A stretch of 64,000 bases of DNA from the NCBI RefSeq assembly GCF_002156875.1, contig NZ_NCSY01000002.1:310001-374000 (forward strand), given 5' to 3'. Within the stretch, counting starts at the first letter, position 1. The number at the start of each line of letters is the position of its first letter. A program made the translations under genes and the position numbers. The notes beneath the pieces were generated by a model that saw only the letters and a list, made by a program, of their open reading frames with translations, made no database searches and was not told where the DNA came from. This document shows, piece by piece, positions 9,366 through 18,700 of the stretch. This stretch comes from Bacillus sp. EAC. Its GTDB lineage: Bacteria > Bacillota > Bacilli > Bacillales > Bacillaceae_G.

Positions 9366-9554
9366 ATGAAAAAGCGAAACTGTAAATGCTCTTGTGGAAA
9401 TGAGGTGACAAAGGTAGAAATGCAACGAGTACAACGAATACTTAGTAAGCTAGATGAAGACGATATTGAAGAAATATCGCCTGGTGATTGTTTTAGGCAA
9501 GGAAATTTAATTTGTTGTCGTGTGGATGGTCGAACAATTTGTATTGAGGAATAA
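9366..9554 (+). CDS. Small cysteine-rich protein of unknown function
   Basis: 62 aa from the ATG at 9366, which has AAGGAG at the proper distance (about 9 bases); the ATG at 9360 is too close. Six cysteines lie in two groups: three near the start (NCKCSCGNE) and three later (GDCF, LICCRVDGRTICIEE), a pattern that suits metal binding or disulfides. The middle is acidic and helical. No signal peptide is seen, so it is cytosolic or a spore/surface component. I do not recognise it. The rest of the intergenic region lacks partners. Confidence 0.65.
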   Translation: MKKRNCKCSCGNEVTKVEMQRVQRILSKLDEDDIEEISPGDCFRQGNLICCRVDGRTICIEE

Positions 9555-10008
9555 TCAGTGTTTTATTGCCTAGTCAAGGATGAAGGTATGAAGGGCTGTA
9601 ACCATATAAATCTTTAATTAATGCAAGGTACGAGCATTATTTGCAATAGAAAAGAAGGTCGCTTCTTCAACTTTCGCATGCGTTAGTTCAATATCAAAAC
9701 AGGCTACTATCGTAGCTTTTATTTATTCCACTAAAATTTCCCCTAGAGAAATTGGTCATTTAAGACATTGATTATTTTTAAAAAAAATACATTTTTCATT
9801 TAACTTTCCTGCCATATAATGCAAAAAAAGACCGCCGAAGCAGTCTATGATTCTTTATGTTGTATATATGTAGTTGTAGTAAAAGCAATAGTACAACTAC
9901 ATTTTTTTTAAATTAGATATGTTTTTGGGGCGATTTTTTCACATTTCTACTCATAGTTCCTCTAAATAGGACATGGGTGAAAAGATAAGTTTATCATCAT
10001 TCGATCCG
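9555..10008. other. Intergenic region with one terminator
   Basis: No reading frame with a ribosome site on either strand. It holds the minus-strand terminator at 9823-9846 and otherwise nothing I can identify. Confidence 0.5.
9823..9846 (-). terminator. Rho-independent terminator with UUCG loop
   Basis: On the minus strand AGACUGC-UUCG-GCGGUCU followed by seven U. It lies 160 bases past the prolyl hydroxylase stop and is the likely end of that transcript. Confidence 0.85.
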
Positions 10009-10659
10009 TTACTTTGTTCTTTGCCTTCTCATCCACTGTGTCGCGACCCATTTTTCACCAACGCTAACTGGTGCACCAGCATGCAAGGTTAACTTGTTTA
10101 AGTTTTCATCTTCGTAGAAATATTCGAAATAGACTGCTGTTCCTTTTTGTGGTGTTACTGAAAGCTTCAGCTGAGGAAAAACCGTTTCCCCACCTTGTTC
10201 CACATCATTTAAATAGATCACGATTGTACTAATTCGGTTATTCTTCGCTGCTTGACTAGTCGGTAAAAAGTAATCAGTGTGCGCTTTGTATTCTTGGCCA
10301 GGTAAGTATTGTAGAACTTGAAGTCCATCCCCATGCTCAACAGGCACGTTCATGATTTTTGTAATCCTCTTTTCGATGGTCGCAATAAGGTCATTTTCAT
10401 TGTTCGCAAAAAACATCCCACTGCTTGTTCGAATCGCGTCTACTTCCCGAGTTGAACCAATTTTTGAGCGCTTCATGCGGTCTTTTGACAATTGAATCAA
10501 TTCATCACATTCAGCATCACTTAGTACGTTCCCTAGCAGCACAACTAGAGGTTCTTCGTACTTTGCAAGAATTCGGATGTTCCGACCTTCTGCTTGAAAC
10601 GTATTCCCATTCTGTTGAAAAATCGTTTGTTCGGTTAATCCATTCACGGTCACGATCAT
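10009..10659 (-). CDS. Prolyl 4-hydroxylase, 2-oxoglutarate/Fe(II) oxygenase
   Basis: 216 aa from the ATG at 10659. The double-stranded beta-helix dioxygenase fold carries the iron facial triad H127, D129 (YKAHTDYF) and H193 (TLHAGAPV), and K203 (GEKWVATQW) to bind the 2-oxoglutarate carboxylate. Length and all four positions fit the B. anthracis prolyl 4-hydroxylase that acts on proline-rich and collagen-like peptides. No collagen-like gene is in the window, so its substrate lies elsewhere. Near the start, TAGGGG abuts a TTG at 10662 and is 3 bases from the ATG, but 9 bases from a GTG at 10653, so the exact start could be GTG. Monocistronic. Confidence 0.92.
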   Translation of the reverse strand: MIVTVNGLTEQTIFQQNGNTFQAEGRNIRILAKYEEPLVVLLGNVLSDAECDELIQLSKDRMKRSKIGSTREVDAIRTSSGMFFANNENDLIATIEKRITKIMNVPVEHGDGLQVLQYLPGQEYKAHTDYFLPTSQAAKNNRISTIVIYLNDVEQGGETVFPQLKLSVTPQKGTAVYFEYFYEDENLNKLTLHAGAPVSVGEKWVATQWMRRQRTK

Positions 10660-11002
10660 CAACCCCTAAAGTATTTAATTTTCAGAAAATAGTTTCTATT
10701 ACCAGTATATCAGATAAATTCCTCAGCACTCGATAGATTGTACTTCTTTTTCCATATCGCGAACGTTTCTTCTATAAACTAGACATGTAACTAAGCGTAG
10801 CAGAGAGGATGACAATCCATCCATGTACCACAGATTCTTTTCTGTGAAAGTTAAAGAATTTATCAAATTTAGATTTAATAAGCTAATTTAAAGCCCTTTT
10901 CTTATTAAACTATTCTTCTAGATGGCACAAAAAAAGACTGCCAACGCAGCCCAACCGTACTCAACTAACAGAATCGTAGTTCAATATGAATATATATAAA
11001 AC
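10660..11002. other. Intergenic region upstream of the prolyl hydroxylase
   Basis: Contains the hydroxylase leader and the terminator of the amine oxidase gene at 10929-10951. No ORF is supported. Confidence 0.4.
10929..10951 (-). terminator. Rho-independent terminator of the amine oxidase gene
   Basis: On the minus strand GGCUGC-GUUG-GCAGUC followed by seven U, 51 bases after the stop at 11003. Confidence 0.8.
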
Positions 11003-12457
11003 TTATAAATTATTAACTTCATTAGCAGTACGGATTCCTGCTTCTATTGCCCCTTGTATCCATCCAGGTGTAGATGATGCGTGAGAACCCCCAAAATGAA
11101 TTCTACCTTCTGGTGTCCCAATATACGGGCCAAGTTCTCTTTGTTGATTTGGTTTAAACATAATAAATGCGCCGCCTGCAAATGTAAATTGCGTCCAACT
11201 ATGCGAATATCCTACTAAAAATTCTTTATAAACAATATCGCCAAAAATAATTGATAGATTAGATAATGCCATATTAATACGCTCATTATTTTCCATATGA
11301 TCCCAAATAGTCGCATCGTCTTCCCATGTGTAGCTCGCCAATAAAACCCCTGTCTCATAGCCTAAATCATGACTAGGAAAATATGAAAACTTTATAGGTA
11401 AATCAGTTGTTAATTTCCCACCAAACAAACCTAACTTCTCCCAAAATTTTGTTCTGAACTGTAGAGCAATTTTAGTTGAATCAGCATAATGCAATTCTCT
11501 AATCACTTTCCATTTATTATAAGAAATAGACTCGTACGGCAAAACATCTACAAAGTTAAATAAAGAAAAAGGAATCGTGGAAATAACATAATCACATTCA
11601 TATTGATTTTGTTTTGTAAGTATCTCATTTTCTGTATGGATTGTTACCTTGGAATCTCCTTGTATAATTTTTTTTACCCTTTCATTCAGTATAATATTCT
11701 CCCTCATTTGTGGTAAAAATGCTCTTACAAGGTAGTCGGTTCCTCCTGTAATTTCATAAAGTTTCAGATTTGGTGTTAAGAGTACAACAATTTCTCGTAG
11801 TATTGCCGTGAATGCAAGCTCTGGAAAACCTTCTATTCCCACAATTGTCTTGATCATATCAACTGCCCCTATAGATAAAGAAGCACCAACGGGATTATAT
11901 TTCAAAAAATTTTCCATTGAGTATTGATCATACTTATCAATAATAATATCCCAGTTTTTTAATGGATCTTGATTTATAAAGTCAATCACTGGACCAATTG
12001 CAGATGTAAGTAGTTCTGTTGCAGTTTTTCCTTTTTCATTTGGAGCAACAGGATATTTTAATATATCTGGATTTGAATCATAACTTTTTTGATTAGTTAA
12101 AACATTATTAATGTAAATTAAATCATTAGGAGTGCTATTTATAAATTCGTTTACTTGTAATTTAAATTTATTAATTAATGCGAATGTTAACTGATGTAAA
12201 GTAGGGATACGCATAGCACCAAGGTCAATATATTGGTAATCAAGAAACGGTTCTCTTCTTGTGTAAATCCGTCCCCCTATTCTATTATTTGCTTCTATAA
12301 TAGTAACCTGATGTCCCGCTTCTTTTAAAAGTGACGCAGAAACTAAACCTGATATTCCACCACCTATAATTGTGACACGCTTTGGTGTACTCGTTTTTGA
12401 TAATCCATTTTGAATGATGTGAATCATTTGATCCATTGTAAGGACTACTTGTACCAA
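11003..12457 (-). CDS. FAD-dependent flavin amine oxidase
   Basis: A TTG at 12457 is preferred: AAGGTGG stands 6 bases before it, whereas the ATG at 12502 has no ribosome site. The product is 484 aa. A dinucleotide-binding fold opens the protein (VTIIGGGISGLVSASLL, then the acidic end IIEANNRIGGR), and the C-terminus carries the closing FAD motif (GRIHFGGSHASSTPGWIQGAIEAG). This is the flavin monoamine oxidase / L-amino-acid oxidase family (B. subtilis YobN type). It would oxidise an amine or amino acid, giving the imine and hydrogen peroxide. There is no signal peptide, so it is cytosolic unless exported by an unusual route. The substrate cannot be read from sequence. Confidence 0.85.
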   Translation of the reverse strand: MVQVVLTMDQMIHIIQNGLSKTSTPKRVTIIGGGISGLVSASLLKEAGHQVTIIEANNRIGGRIYTRREPFLDYQYIDLGAMRIPTLHQLTFALINKFKLQVNEFINSTPNDLIYINNVLTNQKSYDSNPDILKYPVAPNEKGKTATELLTSAIGPVIDFINQDPLKNWDIIIDKYDQYSMENFLKYNPVGASLSIGAVDMIKTIVGIEGFPELAFTAILREIVVLLTPNLKLYEITGGTDYLVRAFLPQMRENIILNERVKKIIQGDSKVTIHTENEILTKQNQYECDYVISTIPFSLFNFVDVLPYESISYNKWKVIRELHYADSTKIALQFRTKFWEKLGLFGGKLTTDLPIKFSYFPSHDLGYETGVLLASYTWEDDATIWDHMENNERINMALSNLSIIFGDIVYKEFLVGYSHSWTQFTFAGGAFIMFKPNQQRELGPYIGTPEGRIHFGGSHASSTPGWIQGAIEAGIRTANEVNNL

Positions 12458-12570
12458 AGGAATTCCACCTTCTCTTGTATAAAAATAACTTTCTATACAC
12501 ATTATTCAATTGCAAGATGAAGTAGAATTTTAACTAAGGTTTAATTCTAAATGATATTATCTAAGATCAA

Positions 12571-12600
12571 TGCTCGCATTCCGTTTCAATCATTTTCTAT
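12571..12600 (+). repeat. Right-end remnant of the interspersed repeat
   Basis: TGCTCGCATT followed by CCGTTTCAATCATTTTCTA matches the right end of copy D at 13502-13531. The body is missing, so it is a decayed or recombined copy. Confidence 0.5.
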
Positions 12601-12619
12601 AGTTTGATAAAACAAGATT

Positions 12620-12660
12620 AAAAAAGCAAAGTTCATTTATAGTGAACTTTGCTTTTTTAC
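12620..12660. terminator. Rho-independent terminator
   Basis: 16-bp perfect stem AAAAAAGCAAAGTTCA and complement, 7-nt loop, T-runs on both strands. It ends the YARHG gene (-). Confidence 0.92.
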
Positions 12661-12664
12661 TAAC

Positions 12665-13216
12665 TTAATTCATTGAATCTTCTCTTGCTTTAATTAGGCT
12701 CAAATTATATTTTTCAAATTCATTTAAAGTACCTTGATATGTAGGATCTTGGCTGTACCATGATTTTGTAGCAAAATAATTATTTAAATCGGCGGACTTA
12801 AAAACGAAACCATGTCTCGCATAGATTTCATTCCTCGCTATACGCAAATCGCTCGGTGTCAGTCTTTCTATATCTCCATTCGTTAAATTCTTAAGATTGC
12901 TATCTGGTAATATAAAATCTGTTGAATTAGTCGCTTCTTCTGTATCCTCTGTTCCACTAGTTGTAGTTTGTTCAGCTGGTTTTTCTGTTACTTCTACTTT
13001 GTTTTCATCTTTTTTTACTTCTTTGACTGCTTTAGTAGCAACACTTTTTGTATGTTTCTCTCCACCATTAGTAATTTTCGGATAAACATAAAAAATGGCT
13101 GTTGTTCCCAATATAATTACTCCTGCTATTGGAATTAATATTGTTAAGAGTTGTTTTATTTTACTGTTATTAAACTTTCGTTTATCTATACGACTTTCAA
13201 CTTTTTTATAGGCCAA
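12665..13216 (-). CDS. YARHG-domain membrane-anchored protein
   Basis: Start TTG at 13216, with AGGAGTG 9 bases upstream. The 183-aa product has a lysine-rich cytoplasmic tail, one membrane segment (about residues 24-45), a low-complexity spacer rich in Lys, Glu and Thr (about 50-110), and a C-terminal YARHG domain (LRIARNEIYARHGFVF, then YFATKSWYSQD). YARHG is an extracellular domain presumed to bind peptidoglycan or other wall material. The type II topology puts it outside. It is a single-gene unit ended by a strong terminator. Biochemical role unknown. Confidence 0.8.
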   Translation of the reverse strand: MAYKKVESRIDKRKFNNSKIKQLLTILIPIAGVIILGTTAIFYVYPKITNGGEKHTKSVATKAVKEVKKDENKVEVTEKPAEQTTTSGTEDTEEATNSTDFILPDSNLKNLTNGDIERLTPSDLRIARNEIYARHGFVFKSADLNNYFATKSWYSQDPTYQGTLNEFEKYNLSLIKAREDSMN

Positions 13217-13400
13217 ACTTTTTCACTCCTCTGATAATTAATAAAATATGTCAGTTTATACTATTATCTAATTTATTATTTTAAATCCTGTAATTTTAAC
13301 TGAAGTTTAATATGTTATTAATACAATTGAAATGACTTTTAAACAAAGATATTTTGCCGTAGTAAATGTATTTTTTATTTTACAAATAAAGTATTATCTA

Positions 13401-13532
13401 AATTTACACTACAGGATGCTCGCTTTCCGTGGGGCGGGGGGTGAGCCTCCTCGGTGCAGTTGCGCCTGCGGGGTCTCTCCTTCCCACTACTCCCATAGGA
13501 GTCTCGCACCTTCCGTTTCAATCATTTTCTTA
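13401..13532 (+). repeat. Interspersed GC-rich repeat, copy D
   Basis: Full-length copy with the same left end (TACAGGATGCTCGCTTTCCG) and right end (CACCTTCCGTTTCAATCATT). It lies 96 bases from copy E in the same orientation. The flanks are AT-rich, so the GC contrast is sharp. Confidence 0.85.
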
Positions 13533-13627
13533 GTTTAAAGTTTAATTTTATAAGACCTTTATCAAAAGCTCATCATTCCTTTTGAGACTTTTTTCAAATC
13601 TTATTTCTAGTAAACATGGAAATTTGT

Positions 13628-13760
13628 AGATCTCTGCTCCAGGATGTTCGCTTTCCGTGGGGCGGGTGGTGAGCCTCCTCGGCGCATTTGCGCCTGTTGG
13701 GTCTCACCTTCCCGCTACTCTCACAGGGGTCTCGCTCCTTCCGCTCCAATCGTTTTCAGA
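13628..13760 (+). repeat. Interspersed GC-rich repeat, copy E
   Basis: Full-length copy, tandem to copy D. GAGCCTCCTCGGCGCATTTG followed by CGCCTG and a GGGTCTC arm gives a potential hairpin. Confidence 0.85.
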
Positions 13761-13847
13761 TTTTCGGTTGATTTAACAAAATCTAAAAAAATAAAGCATT
13801 CTATTAGAAGGTTACATGAAAATACCCAGTTGTAATAAATACATGAG

Positions 13848-13882
13848 AAAGGCAGAGAGCCACTTTTTGGCCCCCTGCCTTT
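13848..13882. terminator. Rho-independent terminator
   Basis: 14-bp stem (AAAGGCAGAGAGCC against GGCCCCCTGCCTTT, two G-U pairs on the minus strand) directly after the stop of the propeller gene; the minus transcript ends in UCUC and A/U-rich sequence. Confidence 0.75.
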
Positions 13883-13893
13883 TCTACGATATC

Positions 13894-15495
13894 TTATTGT
13901 AACTTAACACTTGTGTATACTCCGCCTCTAGTTCCAACAATTATTTGTTGACCAATTATAATTGGTGATGCTTCAATATTTGCTCCTAAGTTAATTTTAT
14001 TAACTATTTTACCTTTAGCATTTATTAAATAAAGATTACCAACCGAATCACCCTGAATGAAATATGCTTTATGGTTTTGTGTATAAACAGCGACAGTCGA
14101 TGACCATGCATAATTTGATAATTGTAGTCGCCATTTTTCTTTTCCCGTAGCTGTGTCAAAGCTAATTAGTAATCCACCATTCATTGTTTTATATCTTGAG
14201 ATGTTATAAATGACTTGTCCTTTTAATGGACCAGTTCCAAGAATTGGAGTAGCTAGTACTCCTCCATTTACAGGATGATCACCTTTAACCGAAAAGCCTG
14301 GGATTTTCTTCTCCCAAATCACTTTACCAGTTTTGCCATTTAATTTCTGTATTCGAGCATAGCCTTTTGTACCTTGTTTATCTATTTCAGAACCTGTGTA
14401 TAGATATGGCATTCCATTTGAATCTTCAATAACGATTGAGGCATCTGTGTCATCATAAGCATTATTAGCCCAAATCAATTTTTTCTTAATTATATCCAGC
14501 GCTTGGATGCCGCCTCCGTTATCAGAAAAATAAGCCATGTTCTTATATACCGCTAATGAGTTTTCAATGCCCTGATACGAATTATTCTTTTGCTTATATC
14601 GATATTTAGAAATGATAGGAGCTATTTTAATCTTCTTTGATTTTGGGTTGTATTTAGTATTTAATTTTATGAAATAGACAAGCCCATTTTCTCCTCCAAT
14701 TAACATTGAATCATCTTCACGATTAATAAGGGCTGAACTATCAAAAGCACCCCAACCTCGGAAAGAGAACGAATCAATTCCAGGGATAAATGCCAATAAT
14801 GATTGGTCTATTAAACTATAAATACGTAAACCTATTTTTCCAGTTTGAGGTATTCCTTGTCCAACATAAAGAAGTGGATAGCCACGTGGATCAAGCGCTA
14901 CGCTCCCTTTAATGGAATTCTTAATATTAATTGGATTCCTAGTTTTCTTACCAGTTGCTAAATCTAAAAAATAAATTCTGCCATCTAATGAACCGTAAAC
15001 CACCTCTTTCAAATTTGGCTTTGATTTAAATTGAGGATACAAATTCATTATTTGTTGCTCTTGCTTCTTCCACTCAATCACACTTGGTTGACCAGTCCAA
15101 CCTGAGCCACCACCCCATCTTGGTAAAGAAGACGTATGAAAAGTCCAGCTCCTTACTAATTTCTCCTTTGAAATGACTGGAGATCCCATCACAGCATTAT
15201 TTCGAAAAGGTCCACCTCGAAAACTCAAAATACCATTTACAGTTTGATATTGCTGTGGGAAAGGCTTTGTAAAAATCTTTGCATTATTACTAAAATTATA
15301 TGAGACGTTTTTACTGCTAGGTAGTGGGTTTAATTGTAGAGGCATCCATTTATCTTGTAGGTTAGTTGCTGCATTTACTTCATTATTATGTAACCAAGAA
15401 AATTTTTTACTTTTATTTTGATTTATTGTTGATAAATTAAAAAGACTAATTAGTAGAATGATAGCTACACAGATTATTTTTATTTTTTTATTCAA
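13894..15495 (-). CDS. Secreted PQQ-like beta-propeller protein
   Basis: Start TTG at 15495 with GGAGG 9 bases before it. The 533-aa product has a signal peptide (residues 1-25, KKIKI then a long hydrophobic run). The remainder is a chain of propeller blades of the PQQ/quinoprotein-like type: VVYGSLDGRIYFLDLATGKK, LNGKTGKVIWEKK, SFDTATGKEKWRLQL and NLYLINAKGKI are typical blade endings. No metal or quinone site can be assigned, so it is more likely a binding or scaffolding propeller than a dehydrogenase. It lies next to the giant beta-helix surface gene on the same strand, 243 bases downstream of it, and may be part of the same surface assembly (inference). Confidence 0.75.
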   Translation of the reverse strand: MNKKIKIICVAIILLISLFNLSTINQNKSKKFSWLHNNEVNAATNLQDKWMPLQLNPLPSSKNVSYNFSNNAKIFTKPFPQQYQTVNGILSFRGGPFRNNAVMGSPVISKEKLVRSWTFHTSSLPRWGGGSGWTGQPSVIEWKKQEQQIMNLYPQFKSKPNLKEVVYGSLDGRIYFLDLATGKKTRNPINIKNSIKGSVALDPRGYPLLYVGQGIPQTGKIGLRIYSLIDQSLLAFIPGIDSFSFRGWGAFDSSALINREDDSMLIGGENGLVYFIKLNTKYNPKSKKIKIAPIISKYRYKQKNNSYQGIENSLAVYKNMAYFSDNGGGIQALDIIKKKLIWANNAYDDTDASIVIEDSNGMPYLYTGSEIDKQGTKGYARIQKLNGKTGKVIWEKKIPGFSVKGDHPVNGGVLATPILGTGPLKGQVIYNISRYKTMNGGLLISFDTATGKEKWRLQLSNYAWSSTVAVYTQNHKAYFIQGDSVGNLYLINAKGKIVNKINLGANIEASPIIIGQQIIVGTRGGVYTSVKLQ

Positions 15496-15633
15496 GTAGA
15501 TTTACCTCCTTTTTATGGTTAATAGATTGAAACTATTAAAATTATATATAATACTAGGTGCATATTTTGTATATTTTTGTTACTAAATCAAAAAAAATGA
15601 TATTCTATACCCATTTTAGATTACACTGTAACG

Positions 15634-15676
15634 CAAAGAAGATGAGTCCTGGAAAACACAGAAATCATCTTCTTTG
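15634..15676. repeat. Inverted repeat between two surface-protein genes
   Basis: Perfect 12-bp arms CAAAGAAGATGA and TCATCTTCTTTG around a 19-nt loop, 63 bases past the stop of the 15739 gene. No T-run follows on the minus strand, so it is a weak terminator or an mRNA-end stabiliser. Confidence 0.55.
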
Positions 15677-15738
15677 TTTGGCTTTAACCTTTATCAAATA
15701 CCCTTAACTTAAGGTGAAATTTCTTTCCTTTTTACTAT

Positions 15739-18700
15739 TTACCTATTACTCCAAATAGTAAAGGGAATCGGTGGTGTAGGTGTATATCCATCTGCAACAA
15801 CTGTTACACCTGTTGTTTTATCAGAAAAAATTTGAATTGGTTCTCCTAAAACTCCAGTACCAGTTAATGTGAAGTGAGCTTCACTTGCTTCGTTTTGATC
15901 AACATTCACACCATACCACCTATTACTACTCGTATTTAAATTATGAGCTGTTACAGTCGAACTATTTACAATTAATCCGGCAGCTTCATTCCCTATAGAA
16001 CTCACATTGTTTAATGATACATCCGATGAGCTAACAATATTTATACCACTTCCATAATCAATACCATTTCCAGAACCAGTCATAGTAATATTTTTCGCAC
16101 CAGTTACAGTGAAGTTTTCCAATTTCACTTTGTTACTACCGCTAACAACAGTGATAAGCGCTGCATGGCCTTTTGATCCTGTATCGTTAGTCCACGCCGT
16201 ATTACCTTTTGTGATGACCGTTGAATCACCTGCTCCTATAATACTAATTTCTTTATTGATTCGAATCTGGCTATTTAATTTGTATGTTCCTTCGCCAATA
16301 CGTACTTCGTCACCTTGTACTGCCGCACTTACTGCCGTTTCAAGATTTGTATAATATCTAGTCGAGTTTGCATGCGTTAAAGCTACGACATTTTTTAATG
16401 ATTTATTGTTCCATATTGTTGAAGGTGAATCTTCTAGTTTGTATGTGTTGTATCTGTTTGCATCAACTTGAACATTTCCGACCGTACCAGTAATGATTTG
16501 AATATCTTCACCGATTACACCATTTCCAGTCAGTGTGAAACTAGCATCAACACTATCTTTTTTCTCTACGTTGACACCATACCATTTATTTTCACTTGTA
16601 TTTAAATTCTCAGCAGTTACTTTTGAACTGTTAACAATTAATCCGGCTGCATCATTTTTTGTTGATGTCACGTTTTTCAATGTAACATTTGATGAACTAA
16701 CTATATTAATACCACTACCATAATCTGTTCCACTACCTGGTGGTGTCATGCTGATATTTTTTGCTCCAGTTACTTTAAGATTCTCAATGTGAACTTCATT
16801 ATCGCCACTTAGTACTGTAATTAAAGCTGCATAGCCTTTTGATCCCGTTGCATTAGTCCAATCTGCATCACTTTTTGTGATGATTGTATTTTCTCCTGAA
16901 CCTATAATACTAATTTCTTTCGTAATACGTATTTGGCTATTTAATTTGTACGTTCCTTCACCAATCGAAACTAAATCTCCATCATCCGCTGCTTGTACTG
17001 CCGCTTGAAGATTTGTATAATATTTAGTCGAGTTTGCATGCGTTAAAGCTACAACATTTTTTAACGCTTTATTACTCCAAATTGTTTTTGTAGAATTCTC
17101 TAATTTATAAACATCGTAATAAGGAGCAGTTACATGGACATTTTCTGATGAATCAGAGATAATTTGAACGTCTTCCTCGAGTACATTATGTCCAGTCAAC
17201 GAGAAGTAAGCATCTGTGCTATCCTTCTGATCGACGTTAACTCCATACCAACTATTACCACTCGTTTTTAGTCCTGACGCTGTTACCGTCGAGCTATTCA
17301 CAATTAATCCTGCAGCATCATTGTCAGTTGAAGTTACATTGTTTAATGTAACGTTTGATGAACTGACTACATTGATCCCACTACCATAATCAGTTCCACT
17401 GTCTGGAGATGTCATTGTGATATTTTTTGCTCCAGTTACTTTTAGATTTTCTAAATTTACAGCATTATTACCACTATTAACTGTAATTAATGATGCATAG
17501 CCTTTTGAACCTGTAGCATTCGACCAATCTGAATTACCTTTTGTAATAACAGTTGAATCGCCTTTACCAATTAAATTAAGCTTTTTATCAATTCTTAATT
17601 GGGAATCAAGTGCATATGTTCCAGCTGCTAAATAGATTGAATCACCATCTTTTGCGTTTGCAACTGCTGATGTTAATTCACTAGCATTTGAGACAAATTT
17701 AGCTCCTGCTGGATATTCATTTTTATAACTAACTGTTGGTACTTGCCATTTAGTTGTATAAGCTTCTCCAAATGTGCGAGATTGAATAATTAAATGTGAC
17801 GGAGCTGTTTCTGTGAAACCTTCATCTGTATCTATAGTATATTCGTTAACAAGAGTACCATTAATGTATTGTGATAACTTCCCACCATTATAAGTCATTG
17901 TTAATGTGTAAATACCTGTTTCAGTTGATACACCTGTTAAAGCGACCCATGCACCAGTTGTACTATTCCATGCTTCCCAGCCTTTTTGCTTCGAATGAGA
18001 ATCATATTTATATTGTAGAATAGCCCAATCTACTACATTGTTTTGTGTAGCGGCGTCTCCATTGATACCATCTACTTGAACCCACATTGACGTTCTTACG
18101 CCTTTACCAGCATTTAATTCAGTAGTTAGATCAATCTTAGATTCTACTTTCCATTTATCAGTTAAACCTACATTCGTATGGGCACCTTTACCTTGCCAGT
18201 CATACCAATTATTTGCATTTTGTTGGTCCGTAGTCGAGTTTGTAATCCATCCATTATTCGAGATTACCCAACTATCAGGGGCAGTACGATCTATTTCCCA
18301 CGACCCAAGTGTTGCATTACTATCATAAGCCGATACCCATACAACCTGTTTATTTGAATAAGTAACAAAACCCGCCTTCTCAATCGTTAATTCGTTTTTC
18401 TTAGTTGATTCGACCAATGGTACAGTTACACTATTTGTCCCTTGAACAGTTTTTTGTGGTAGAAGTTCACCATTCCATTTAATTGTTGCATCAGCTACAT
18501 TACTGTTAAAAGAAACAGTTCTTTCATTTAATACAACAACTGCACTTAAAGTTATAGGTGATACGATTACACCACCGCCACCAGAAGTACCACCAGGAAT
18601 TCTGTTTAAGTTTTCTCCATTCTCTTTATTAACTTGAGCTAATTGATTTGGATCTTTTAACAAGCCTCTATTTTGAATATTATCAACTTTTGTGTCTTTA

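Noticed and set aside
3829-13760. CRISPR array from repeated GC-rich units
   Set aside because: Copies are ~130 bp, few, irregularly spaced, in both orientations, and no cas genes are present.
15634-15676. Terminator of the giant surface-protein gene
   Set aside because: The stem is perfect but has no U-run on the minus strand, so it is listed only as an inverted repeat.
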